The notes below the pieces were generated by a model. The model was not told the DNA's origin and ran no database searches. It worked only from the letters and a program-made list of their open reading frames with translations. From NCBI GenBank assembly GCA_014871385.1, contig CM026429.1, forward strand, positions 9,605,075 through 9,669,074: a stretch of DNA of 64,000 nucleotides, read 5' to 3'. Source of the stretch: Ceratodon purpureus. Lineage: Eukaryota; Streptophyta; Bryopsida; Pseudoditrichales; Ditrichaceae. The translations under genes and the position numbers were made by a program. This document shows positions 37,199 through 54,374 of this stretch, piece by piece (position 1 is the first letter of the stretch; every line of letters begins with the position of its first letter).

Positions 37199-38313
37199 TC
37201 TTGATATCCAGGCCCTTCAATCATTGAAGGGTCGATTGAGGTAACATGTGCAACTTAATTTTTGTATACATTCAAATTAGCACAGAGATTACTGACTAGT
37301 TAGTGGTCAGGGTGGTTGGTTCACGTGCTGAGAGGGAAGATTTACGCACTGAAGGCGAATTTTGTGTATATTATGGTGGTGGTGTGATCCTCCGTTAGGG
37401 AGTGGTTGCAAATTCAGTAAAGATTGGTTGGTACCAAGCGTGAAGATTATACGATGTGTGATACTGGGGTGTCATGGGTTCATTAGCAACTGATTTTGAA
37501 ATGACTTCAAGTTTTCCGTGTGCTCTGTGCTGGAGGTTACGAATAAGGATTTGTTCCAATATCTTCCTTTCCATGACACCAGCCCTATTTTTGATTTCGT
37601 TATACAAATCTCGTCTTTTACTGCCTCAGCTTCGTAAGCAGAGGGTATGGAAACTGAGTTCCTTCTCCGCTGCCGCTAATTGCATTGTATATACTTAGTT
37701 ATCGAGGGTAGGGTTTTGGGGGTGAGGTTGGAGAAATATCTGACCAGGAACTGACGAGGATCCCGTGCGAGCATAGATAACTCACACCAATTACGTCACA
37801 TCGAGCGATGTTGTAACACGTGAACTGAAACCAATGGCAGCATTAAAATCCTAAAAGACCATAAACATTGCACGACATATTCAATTCTATGAACGATCAG
37901 CTGTTATCGATTGAGATAATATAAGACGATACGATGTGCCTCATGGAACAAGCCTTATAGATCCTACATCGCACACCAAGTAGACAGGGCAGAGAGCTAT
38001 AAACTGCAGCTTTGCTGTGTGGAAAAATATATAAAAATTACGTTCAACGACCAATTATTGCTAATTAAAAATCATTTGTCTTCAATGAGCTTCTGCGCGC
38101 CAGACAATAAATATGCACTTGCAGGCTATTATTCGTTGGCTAGGCACGCAAACCCCAGGGATAGATCAACCAGAGGCATCTAACATACTGGCACAAGACC
38201 CTGGTGAGAGAGGCCCATTTCAGACGGCATAATAGTTCACTGCACAGCCATTGTCGCACACAGGTGTAATAAAGCCTGCGGACGAAGCATACCTCTGAAG
38301 ATTAACTGCAAAC
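37199..38313. other. Convergent intergenic region (GT47 and FolD 3' ends)
   Basis: The two genes converge here, so this stretch should contain both 3'UTRs. I see no further gene. AT-rich parts around 37.9-38.1 kb could hold poly(A) signals. Confidence 0.5.
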
Positions 38314-40166
38314 TTACGCAACCCCGTAAGCCCTCTTAGCAGCCTCAAGAGTGTTGGATAGTAGCATTGCTATTGTCATTGGTCCAACACCTCCAGGAAC
38401 CGGTGTGATCATCGACGCTACTTGTGACGCCTCTTGGAAGTGCACGTCCCCCACCAGTCGGTAGCCTGTCTTTCGCGATGAATCCTACAGTATATGACCA
38501 GGAGTGAACAGTAAGCCCAACATTAGGCAATCCGTAACAATTTAATCAAGCATGCAAACTTCACCGTGAAATGAAAATAATCTTGAAATTACCTCCACAG
38601 CGTTGATTCCCACGTCAATAACAACAGCTCCAGGCTTGAACCAATCACCTCGAACCAATTCAGCCTTTCCTATGGCTGCAATCACAATGTCGGCTTCTCT
38701 GGTGATTTCCGCTGGATTGGGTGTACGCGAATGCACCACAGTCACTGTAGCATTTTCACGCTGCAGTAGTTCATTTGTTGGTCAGCAATGACGGATGGTT
38801 GCCAGGAGAAATTTTCATTAATCCCTAAAATGCATCAGCAAGTTCCTTTAGGGTATGCTAGATTTCAGTATTTGAATAATGTTCATGTAACCATCAAAGC
38901 AACTTAGCCGAGATGTCGTGCTACCAAAAAAATGTGGTGAAGTAGTAACCATGCAGGAGACGTACCTGTAAAAGCATTGCAGCAGGTGTGCCTACAATAT
39001 TGCTGCGGCCAAGGACAACCGCACGCTTGCCGCTCATTTGCACGCCTGAACGCTTCAGTAGCTCAATGCAACCCTTTGGAGTGCACGACACAAACTGAGG
39101 TTTTCTTCCTTGCATCGCCAGAGTTCCAACATTGATGGGGTGAAATCCATCCACATCCTTCTCATAGCTCACCGCCTCGAGAACAGCCTCCTCGTTAATG
39201 TGCTACAGGCAAGAGACGAATAAGATTCAACCTCTTGTTGAAATGTTCCCGAAACTTAATAATACCACACCGCTTTCAAATAATCTCGTAGCTGCTTACC
39301 TTAGGAAGGGGAAGCTGAACCAATATTCCATGAACAGCTGGGTTGTCATTAAAGTGCTTGACATGAGCCACTACGTCGTCTTGGGTTGCGTCCTCAGGTA
39401 GTGTAACATCAAATGATTGGATTCCAGCTTCACTGCAAGCTTTCTTCTTCATGCGAACATACGTTGCCGAATCCTTACGCGCTCCAACCAGGATCACAGC
39501 CAAGCCAGGAACATTTCCCACAGCCTCTTTCATTTTGGCCACTTCAGCCCCGATCTCCTCCCGTATCTGGTCTGCGATTGCCTTCCCATCGATAATAACT
39601 GCTGCCCGGTCTAGTACACCAACATCATCAACCAGATCATCAATAACCGCATTCCTGATTTCTTTTCGCCAGTGTTAAAGTCCTGACAGAGATTATCCTA
39701 TGAGCAATGCCTCAAATTTCCTACACAAAAATTCGTTTTGTAATAACGTTATCACTATGAACATCAAAAAAAATTACTAGTACATAAATCGCGTTCCAAT
39801 CCAGTCAGAAAACCTATAATTGTTCCTTAGACCTGAAAAATCTGCTACAAACACTAGAGTAAAAAGTAGAAAACCAGCTCAACCACACGACAATCCGTCT
39901 CCTCCCTCGACTGCATCCTAAACCCTACATACGATAATTATTCACTATGAATCTAGAAGAACAAACTCAGCAATTCTTCAGGGGAAGAACCTACACAGGA
40001 GAAGCACCCCACTAATTCCCACGATCCTTAGTCCTCAGAATCGGCAAGCTCAAGACAATAAGCTCCTCGAAAGCACAGGAGTGCACATACCTGTTTGAGA
40101 ACCGCCGGTGCTGGTTTGCACATCCTTTCCATATGAAGCACTCCCTGATCCCTCCATTGTCGCCAT
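38314..40166 (-). CDS. FolD: methylene-THF dehydrogenase/cyclohydrolase
   Basis: Five exons on the minus strand: 40166-40091, 39661-39300, 39202-38966, 38760-38593 and 38484-38314, giving 337 residues. FolD oxidises 5,10-methylene-tetrahydrofolate to the methenyl form with NADP and then hydrolyses it to 10-formyl-THF, feeding one-carbon metabolism. Visible features are [10 protein letters not shown] (48-57), the Tyr93-x3-Lys97 catalytic pair, [19 protein letters not shown] (161-168), the nucleotide-binding GRSNIVGTP (211-219), and PGGVGPMT (311-318). The N-terminus has about 45 extra residues that are acidic rather than transit-peptide-like, so a cytosolic site is more likely than plastid or mitochondrion. 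Exon 2 is modelled with the acceptor GAAAAG at 39662. The better-looking CAG 21 nt upstream would insert an in-frame TAA (see findings). Confidence 0.9.
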
Positions 40167-43100
40167 GATCACGCCCTGCTCGCCACAAGAATCCCAAAAT
40201 CAACCCACCTAGCTCTCAAAAGATCAAAATCCAACGCCGCATTGCATAAATCGTCTCCACACATACAATTCCCAGCCTTCCCACATTCCTCAAAGAAAGT
40301 AGAACTTGAAGCTGTTGCGGAACAAGCTACTCAGAACTCACAACCTAATTCACGATGCCCAACAACGATCCCTTGGCTACCTCTCCAGCCAACTCCACAA
40401 CATTCCGAAAACCCAATTCCTCATCATTCCTATCATTCAGCACAGAGCTTCACCAACACAAATGCAGGCCACTCGGACCAAAACCCAAATGCACCCATGC
40501 TCACAATCCCCAACCTCCAAAATCTAGCCTCAGAGCATGCCCACAAGCGACCAATTAGCCTGACAATGCTTGCGCGAGATTCTACTGCACAAGGAAATGA
40601 TTCTACAAGCATCAAGGAAATCACCTGAGAATGCGTCGCAGCTGGGAGGCGTGCGAACAACCAAACTCAAGCCTGGTTGAGTCACTCCGTGTGCTCGGCA
40701 GAGCTGCAAGTCGAGTCAATACCACAGGAGTGGCTTCAAGGCAAGTTTTGTTACTGAAAAGCCAACAGGCTCAGTGCAGCCTGAAACGATGAAAAATTTA
40801 CATCACCCTTCAAAATTTTCAGGATTGCCGGTGCTCATTCCACTGTCCACGAGAAATTCGGACAGGGTTTACAAGCTCAATGCTCTGTTGTGATTCCCCC
40901 TTTCTAAGTGATCTGGATTTCTTAATGAACCTAGATTTCAGAAACCCTAAATTGCTGTGTGGTTGACGGCATCACTCAGGAGGTTCATGGCAGAGATGAG
41001 TCTTCGGCACAAGATGATCGTGATTCTGATGTTCGGTGTCAGCTTACGTACCTTTGAGATCAGACAACTTGTGGCATATGTTTACTGTGAAAGCTCTTCA
41101 CGTAAATGTTGGGTCTCTACTGGAAAGGGTCACCGATCTTGAGTCCTAATGGTTGTAGAATGTTATTGTACATGTGGTTTATATGTCGTATCTGATTAGC
41201 AGATGAGACTAGTACGTGGTACAATGCGCAAACATGATTTCGGGTACGAGAAGTTCAGGAATTCAAGGTTTCCTGGGAAGGATTTCTGCGAAGAGAGCCT
41301 AGGGACACCAAGATTCCAGTGACAAAGCTTTTGCAACACTGGCGATAACTCGAGGCCGGATTTGGTCTACGACATGGTAATGTTGTGTGGAATGGATGAT
41401 TCCAAACGTGAGTCCAAGCCCTAATGTCCACGATCTCACTTGAGGATGATGAGCTTGAGTCTTGCTGATCCTACCATGTCTTAAGGAGACAAGCTTAAGG
41501 TAACTTGAATCACTGCAAAACCTTACTGCAAATTGCTGTCGATTCCTCCAAACATTCTAAGTACTCACCATTCTCACCACCTGTGCTACACAGTGCACTC
41601 CCACTCTTTCTCCTGCTCTGCCCACCTAATCCTCCTTCCTCTGAGTCAAGGACTCCATCCCAATGCAAAACCTTAACAATAGATGGACACTCTCGATCAT
41701 CGCATCTGAATTGGTTCAATTTCTTTCCCTCACGAGCAGGCACCCGTTGTTCTCTTTGCATTGCATTACACTCTGCTGAAATTCCGATGAAGGTCGACCT
41801 GTCGGTTTGTGGGATCCCATATGGCTAGGCTGACCTTCCTCAGGAGCCCAGCCTTCAAATACTCAGGCTTCAGAAACACCCTGCACTTACCTGGGCGGGG
41901 TCAATCCATGATCCGGAAGGTGGATGGCCTAGGGGAGTCTGCCCCATTGCACTTCGGGCCGGGCAACTCTAGTATCTTCCTACGGGAGGCATACACGTCA
42001 TAATTTGTGGCAGCGGGGGCTCGCGTTCGCGCGGCCCCCACACAACTCAAACTTCAACCCGGAGGATCTGTCATACATGTGCTGTCTCTCTACAAAATTA
42101 CCTTGCAGGCAAATTCCTCACTGCGCAGATTCATGTCCATTGTTGTTCTGCTGGATACCTGAACAGTTACAGGATATTACACCCCGGACAGCAAATTGCT
42201 CTCAATTTAATCCGGCCCCAAGTATAGACTGGCCCTTAATCATATATTCTGTGGACGTAGAAGTTGCCGCCCACAATGAGAACTGGTACATTGTTTCCGT
42301 GACATGTTGATTCAACTGTTGGAGCATTCTGCCAGCACCATATGGTTTGGCTTGATGCTGTGTAGGGATATATAGGATCTGCATTAGCACGCTGTGTCAT
42401 ACATGCAGGGATTTGATGCACTCGATGCAATCACGTATGCTTGCCATCCTGCGATCGCTTCGCTGCAGAGAGGTATGGTTCGATTCAACTTTCCTCGCAA
42501 GAGAGTACTGGAAATCTTGGATGGCAGTGACATGAACTTGGTGACAACAAGGAGCGACCTGCTTCCCATTCATCTGACCCCAGATGCATGCTTCACCATA
42601 TGAGCCATTCTTTTGCTTACGAATTGAGCCATTCTTTTGCTTACGAATTGAGCCATTCTTTTGCTTACGACTTGAGCCATTCTTTTGCTTACGAATTTAA
42701 GAATTTGGATGTCATTATGGAATGCTCCCAAATTTCTCCTACATCTCACCCGTTTTCTGAAATACCCGCTCGTCGAAACCCTGCGAAAGAATCCAGGGAG
42801 TTGAGCAGTGATGATTCAATGACGAGTGTTTGAGAGATCCCCGTTTGTGAAGACAACTCAAGCTTCTACATGGCATGGTTATTTTATTTTTATTTTTGCC
42901 AAGTGAAGTTCTAGTTACCTGAATGCGAGGACTTCTAAGCACTGTTCTGGTTCAGGAAGATGGACAATATCGTGCCAATTTCCATTTACTTCTGGGTCTT
43001 TTACGAAACACAGGTCTTGGAATCATTTTAGGATCAAGAAGGGTTTCCAGGTGGACGGTTCATATACAAAAGTGTAGGAGAAGTTTACAAAGAAGTGGAA

Positions 43101-43570
43101 GAAACTAAGTGTTATGAAAGACCCAAAGCCAACCAGTAAAAATAAGTCAACCAAAATCAAAAAGATCACTGGACCTCCATGTAACCTAGACAACAAGGAT
43201 ACTACACTCTCATGTTTTTTGTTCTGAAAAGTATAGCATGAATCATGACAGTAGAACTTTTATCTGTAACTGTCCATGCGAAGAACAGTCGTGAAAAAAA
43301 CCGGGTTTCCGGCATAACACAGGTTGGATCTTAAGAATGGTGTCTAGCTAACAATATATGTATTTAAAAGCTCCAATCTATTATATTCCTAGTCTCAACA
43401 GCTGAGACATTAGAGGTGGCTAAAAGCCTGCACCAATCCGAGTTTCATCTACATTTGATATACAATGCCCCATCTATCCTTGTTTAAAATATTAAAAAAA
43501 GTATCAAAACAAGTCAAATTGATTGAGGATTCCGTGGTGTAAGTAATGACAGATGAAGCTAAAGCTTAGG
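40167..43570. other. Intergenic region between FolD and PDS
   Basis: FolD promoter and leader are expected just right of 40166. No gene is recognised between. A plant telo-box-like 'aaaccctaaa' occurs near 40935. A 24-bp tandem repeat sits at 42601. The last few hundred bases are the likely PDS 3'UTR. Confidence 0.5.
42601..42696 (+). repeat. 24-bp tandem repeat, four copies
   Basis: Four consecutive units of tgagccattcttttgcttac+gaat, nearly identical (one changed base in copy 3). Because 24 is a multiple of 3, the plus frame reads as an octapeptide repeat (SHSFAYEL) within an 81-codon open frame at 42588-42833. No known domain is present, so I treat it as a minisatellite rather than a gene. 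Confidence 0.95.
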
Positions 43571-47787
<4,217 letters not shown>

Positions 47788-50700
47788 GACACACCAACCT
47801 GAACACTAACCCAGGTACACAATCCTCCTAAAACTCTCAGAACTCAAACCACCCTGTGCGACGTTCTAGACGAAGAGATAAACTCTAGACTCAAAACTAG
47901 CACCTTGAATCATGAGTCTGTTGCGATGGTACTAGCTAGTATCATTCAAACAATCCACCAAGATCTAGACAACACATCCCACACTTACTGCTAGACCTTC
48001 TCTCCCAGCTAGACTCTACCTGATCTGTAAGTTAGTGCTTCTCTCTGATATGAAACCAAACTGCTAGACGAAGTGAGAGATTGCTAGAACCTGAAAGCTG
48101 GAGCTGGACTTGGGTGGAGTCAGTCAGTCACTCACGGGTGGTCACCAGAAAACCGTCGTGGTTGGTTTTCATTCCAACCGTGCAATCCACTGAGTGACTC
48201 CTCCCTATCTGTGCAACCGAAAATACGAAAGTGCAGATGAATTCAGAGTTGAATTAAGGTAAACCGGTGAGGGGAGAGCCTGACGAGTGTGCATGTAGCT
48301 GGGGGATCACATCCAGGTGAGGCGGGTGGGGTCGCAGCGGGTGCGCATCCGACCGCATCTGGGTGGTGGCAGCAGATTGGGAGCCCACGATGCTCATCCG
48401 GGTTCCGGGAGCTGCGTCGTCGATCTGTTCCGTAAAAAAGCCGCACTTTTCTTCTCGGAGTTCGTGCTCTAAACCGTCTCTGTGCTTACTCCAACTATTA
48501 TCTACAACTGTCTTAGAATCCGAAAACTAAGTCATTGCTCAGAAGTGTGGGTTTTTGGTGCAGTGACAGATTTGGGTGCGATGACAGGTTTGGGTGCTGT
48601 GACAGGTTTGGATACATGACGGTGTGGATTTAGTGGCGGGTATGGATTCAGTAGCGGTTTTGGGTGCAGTGACGGGGTTGGGAAGTGTGACATATTTGGG
48701 TGCTGTGACAGGTTTGGATTCTATGACAGTTTTGGGTACAGTGGCCGTTTTGGGTACAGCGTCAGGTTTGGGTAGAGTGACAGGTTTGGGTACTAGGACA
48801 GTTTTGGGAATGTGTCCCTCAGGTCCGTCGATCTTCCGCGATCTTGGGGCCAGCGGGGTCATCCCGAGTTCTTATTAATTTTTTAATTTTTTAGAAACTC
48901 GTTTATCAGTTACATTGTTATTGTTGTTTAATTCTTTTTTGAATGGAATTATTGGTACTAACCATCGCCACCGTCAATGATCTTCATAATAATTTCATAT
49001 CGTCTAATTAATATCATGGTCCCTTAGAGGGAAGTTCGGGGTGCAAAGTGAAGTTACTCCGGACTTATTCCATACAAGCTGCCTAATATCCTTGTGTATT
49101 CCTTGAAAGCCCCACATTAAAGCTCCTTGCTCAAATCGTGAGGAGTATATTTTCCTTACGGCTTCTTTAGTCTACTCGGGTTCATTTGATTTTCAAGTTG
49201 GACGGTATGAAGTTCTTTATGAAAATCCATTGTCCTTCAAAAGTAGGTTCGCAGATAAACAAGTCTAATGTATCAATTAGAATTAAGAGTCCCGGTGAAG
49301 AGACAGAACTCAATAAGAATAAATTACATGTCTTCACCTCCACAGGCACCAAGGGAAAAATGTTTCCTCTACACAGAGGAATCCAAACAGATTGAACGAG
49401 AAGGAAAGAGAAAATTCAAACCAACAATGGGAAGAAATGAGATCCAAGCTGAAAAGATCAAATGCTACATGAACGGTGATTTTTTATACCATAAAATACC
49501 ATATTCGTTTGAAGTCTTGAACCGGCCGGTGATCTCCGTGAACAAGAAGTCTACAGATGATGTTCAAACAATCTCTTAGATGGAACTACAATGCCACGGT
49601 AAGGTTACAATTATAGAACCCTTCAGTTCCCCATGAAAAAGAAGCTGATGGTCACAAACACAAGCTATCCCAGTACTGTGCAGGGTTCATGTAAGGGAGC
49701 TAGGCGGTGGGTGTACAATATTGATAGAATTCTAATTCTTTTGGTCCTGAGTACTACGATGACAGTTGTCAACCTGACTGCTTTGCATGAGTAGCCTCAT
49801 ATGCATGTCGCCAGATCTTCCAGCTTCAACAAGGTGCAGAACTCGAGGAGTGCGAGTTGACTTCAACGGTGGCAATATGCTTGATTGCTTCCATGCAGCT
49901 CTGTGTTGTTGAACACCTTGGTACGTAGATAAACTTTGTGCCGGTGCCTCGAACTTTTATGAACAAACCCAGGCAGCTCTCCACTACTGAAGCTCGCCAC
50001 CATACCGATATCTACGCATAATGTGATCGGACCACAAATGTTAGTACAGTACTTTTGATTAACAGAAAGTGAAAGGATTTATGTTCCATGGAAAAGGAAC
50101 TATTCTGAAAAGTACCTGAATATTCATATTCATAGGCATCTACTAATATTCCTGTTATTTCCTTTACAAATAAGCATCCGATTTCTCACACAGATCAAAG
50201 GTGAAGCGTCTCAAAACCCATGCTTTCGTCCATCAACAGATTCCCTTGTCCTTCCCGAGGACCCTGAATGATCGGGCTGCATGGTGATCTGCACCCCATA
50301 ACAGTACGGCATCAGAAGTCAAATTAGTTGATATCATGTTTACACATTAATTCGGTATCTTTTGGCATCAGACCTACAGCTAATTATCATAATTCATGGC
50401 CATTGAGATCTATTAATCATGTTCATTGATCAAGTTGATGTGTGATAAGTTAACAATCAAGTGCAAAATGGATTACATTTTACAATCCTGTACTGATGTT
50501 GCTGTTATTGGTATAGTTTCGTCTTAAACCTCATATATATAAATAAATGAAATATTTCCACTGCATACGTGCTAGCGTGTATGTGCTAGCCCAAGCATCA
50601 GAGAATATGAGATGAACAACATCTCGGGAAAGAACCGAGTACGCACCGAAAGATGAGAGCGTTAAATTTGAGATCTCTTGTGCCAGTCAGCGCGAGCTCC

Positions 50701-53700
50701 ACATATGTGAATATTATTATCTGCACATGACGAGAAGACAGACATACAAAATTCATCTTATTGAGTCCTTCATTGATTACTTCCTTCTCACAGGAGTAGT
50801 TCTCGGGACCTCAAGTACCTCGGATCAGATCAACCCGGGCTTCGCATGAGAATATACATCCAACTTATACCAGCAGAGGCCCTTTGCATGGAAGTCAAGG
50901 AGTACCTTTAGAATCTCAGATCAACATAATGTAGAATGCCCAAATTTAGAGCAATACCTCCATATGATTCTACAATTAACCCTTGAAACTGAACAAATAT
51001 GTGAGGCACATGACTTAACAAATCGTAAGAATTACCAGACACAAATGTTTGTTAGCCTGGATTGTAAGAAGACTACCTCCAACCTAATCGCTCTAAGGCA
51101 GTTGAGATTGCACACATATATCCTCACTAATCACGAATAATGACAAACTAAGACACCATGGAAAAAAACATGAGAAAAAGTCAAGCATAACTTTGGAGGC
51201 TTTTAATTACATAACTTTGGAGACCTTGAATAATAAGACTTAATAGAAACATGTATATGAAAAAAAATCACTAACAACAGCTTGGACGTACGTTTCAGCT
51301 ACCAGTGCGAGCAGCGAGATTGGTTTCAATCTCAACCGCCTTAGGGCGGTTAGACTGGAAGCCGTCTCTTTACAATCTACATAAGCAAACAAACACTTGT
51401 GCCTTGCATTCCTCACGACAACTGGTTGCAATATTCAACCCCTGCATTGAACCCTAGCTGAAGGCGGCTGTGACAGAACCCACTGTGATGAGAAGCATCT
51501 TGCAAGCGAGTTCGAGCACAACCACCGGAGTAACGCTTAGTTAGTCTCCTGGTACATTATGCAACTACGCAGTCACAGAAGGCGTTCATGTCATTCACCT
51601 TGACGCGGCTAGCTCCCCGTGATGAGTAAGCGGTGAGTTGAGAACAACTGTTCCTGGTAGACATAGTAAGCGGTAAGTTTTCTAGTAGCAAAAGAATCGA
51701 AACACAGGCTCTCCTCGGCATGTATGTCGAACCCAATGCCAACCCCCGCTGGTGCGACGGTGGCACTGGTGACCATTCGATCTCTACGGCAACATGATCG
51801 AAGAAGCCCTACTAAGACGTACAGCCCTTCTCCTCGACTTCGCTTTGATCGGGTCCAGGTCTGGCTTGAATATTTATAGATACAGGAGAAACAGAGCCAG
51901 TCATTCAGCGATAGCTGATCTACTTTCGTTACGCCTAACGAATGGACCGCTACAGAGACTTCCGTCAGCTTGTGATGAGTCCAGTGGTCCACCGTCTTAA
52001 AATTAGGTAGAATGGGCCTGCGTAAGAATAATACGTACTGATCAGCTTGTCTTGATCAGCCACTTATCGGGATCCGGGTTCCAAGAGAAAATATCCTTCC
52101 CCTCTGCAGCAGCAGTGTAAGTTCCAAATGGTCACCTGATGAATGATCACGAGCCACTCGAGCCTCCCGCCGCATTGCCCGATTGGACCAGTCCAGATCA
52201 TCAACTGCCAGTGCTCCATGAGGCTGTACATGGCGGTGGCGCAACTGCGTCAATTTCTTCCAATTTCCCCGATCCTCCAGCTCCAGTCTATCTGCCTGAT
52301 ATCAGGACGCGACGCGTTCGTAGAGCATCCATCGAGGCCTGTCCACACCCCGGTTTTGAACCTGCAAGACTACTGCGCCAACGGGAACCGACCCGTCTCC
52401 AAACCCCCCGAAGTAGTGGTCTGCACCCAGCGTTTCTGAGGGTCCTTAAACAGGAACTTCGGTTCCTTGGTGCGCCGCTGGGTGCAGTATTGTTCCTCCA
52501 GGACTCGATCAGACATAACCAATTTGAGTGATTTGAACTAAGAACTAAGAATTCACTAATTCCTACTCAAGTTTAACTGCGATTTCCATGACATCAGGCC
52601 AGCTACCCTACGAAAGATCGGGTGGAGGAAGCAGTCCCGAAGCCGCGTTCTAGCCTGACCGGGCTAGCTAGCCCTCCACCACGGGAGCAGAGGCGGGCCC
52701 AGGTCCTGCCAGAGCAGGATTTCGGCACTCATCGACGTCATGGCACATGGACACAGAATAGTATCGTCGTCCTCGTCGGTTTCGTGAGATGCTCTTCATG
52801 GGGTTCCGCAGGAACTTTGTCACGGAACAGTGCACAAGAATGCCATGTTTGATTAATATGTGGATAGAAGGCTTCTGAGTTGGAGATTTGATATATTTAT
52901 TCAACCGTATTTTTATCCCATCTGATGAATGTCGTACATTAGATGGGGTTTCATCTAGTTTTTCCAAGACCCCTTCTGGAATCCTACTCAACCAGGATCG
53001 TATTAGAATATTTTTCGAGATAGCAGTAGAGTTGTCAAGTTTGTTTAGTGAGTAACTCAGGTTAAATAGGTTTACAGTGACTTGAGTAACAGGATGATCT
53101 ATACTGTATCATTTTTGAAACAATATATCTATATGACGATTTGATTTTTGTTTGAACAAGATTCTTTTGTAATATAACTTTGACCATGAATGGAAAAGTG
53201 ATACCACCAATGTGACAACATTATTTCTAAAGGGAATTCTTTAAAGGTAAGGTTTGTTGGCCAATCCCAAAACTTCAAATAAGAAACTTATATAGCCTTT
53301 GAAGAATTCTATAAATAACATTGAAATATATCATGGTTATATTTTATTTTTTTAAACTTGACAAATTTCAAGTGTGTTACTTAAGACAAAATCCTTAACT
53401 CAAGGCATTTGGTAATGTCTTTTACTTAACCTTTGATTATGAGATTTACCATTTTTGTTGCAAAAATATACTAACACATACATTTTGTATAAACAATACA
53501 TACAAATGTATAGACATAAATGTATGTATATTATGCTTAAGTTTCTACTGTATTCAAGTTCTATCAGAATCGACAGCTCAGTGTACATAATATTCATTTT
53601 TCTGCGTGTAAAGAACCACATTTACAGATATAACTTAAAAGTTTTAACCAAAAGACAACTGCGTAATGAGAATTGAGATTCGAGTTGTCAGTTCCAATTA

Positions 53701-54374
53701 GAACCCAAGCATAATCTCACCTAGTAGAGGTTCTCATTGTCAAGAGGCGGCTCCTCCGTTCAGTTTTCGCAAATTGCCTAGACTGCCATAAATTCAGCTG
53801 TGTGATACTGTGGCTCTAACCATGGTTGATCAATAACCTCTTGGGGCTTGTCAAAGAGCTCGTATGGACCTAGCTCATGACATGAACGTCATTTTAGAAA
53901 TTGTGACACCTTCACTTCCTTCTGTAAATACGTCACTCGCCATTATTTCGATGACCAAATAGTAATCGTCCTTTTGACGACAGAATAAATTAATATAAAT
54001 CAACATTTCTGGAAACTGCTTCGAAGTGGCGAAAGGAAACGCTAGCTTTCTGTCAAAAAGGGAAAAGAAAAGGACGGGCAACTCCAGCTGCAGTACGAGC
54101 AAGAGAGGAACGAGAATTCAGGTTTAACTTCTGTATATACAGGTAGAGATGCCATGCCAATTAAGCAGGTGTCACTTTCTAAATTCTAGTTGGCAACTCC
54201 GCTAAGGTATTTGGAAAGAATTTGAAGAAAAGAAAGGAGGCAAAAAAAATACAGCACTGGAATAAAATCAGACCAGCATCGTGACTAACGGTTCTAAATC
54301 CCTTCTCAAAGGAGACACATTCAAATAAAAATGTGGCCAATAAATCATGAATCTAAGCTGTGATCAATCACTCT
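47788..54374. other. Intergenic region between PDS and PHT1
   Basis: PDS leader and promoter should lie at 47788-48500. An 18-bp minisatellite follows at 48553. The rest, to 54.3 kb, shows only short frames without recognisable similarity, even where GC is higher (52.1-52.8 kb). The final few hundred bases are the likely PHT1 3'UTR. Confidence 0.5.
48553..48804 (+). repeat. 18-bp minisatellite, about 14 degenerate copies
   Basis: Consecutive 18-bp units related to tttgggtgcagtgacagg run without a break in register. Copies 4-6 are the most diverged. The register keeps open frames on both strands: a Gly/Leu/Val/Thr-rich hexad on plus and a Lys/Pro/Val/Thr-rich hexad on minus. It lies about 0.77 kb upstream of the PDS start codon. 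Confidence 0.9.

Noticed and set aside
52139..52991. GC-richer segment with 130- and 107-codon frames on opposite strands
   Set aside because: No recognisable motif, no convincing splice pattern, and frames on both strands overlap.
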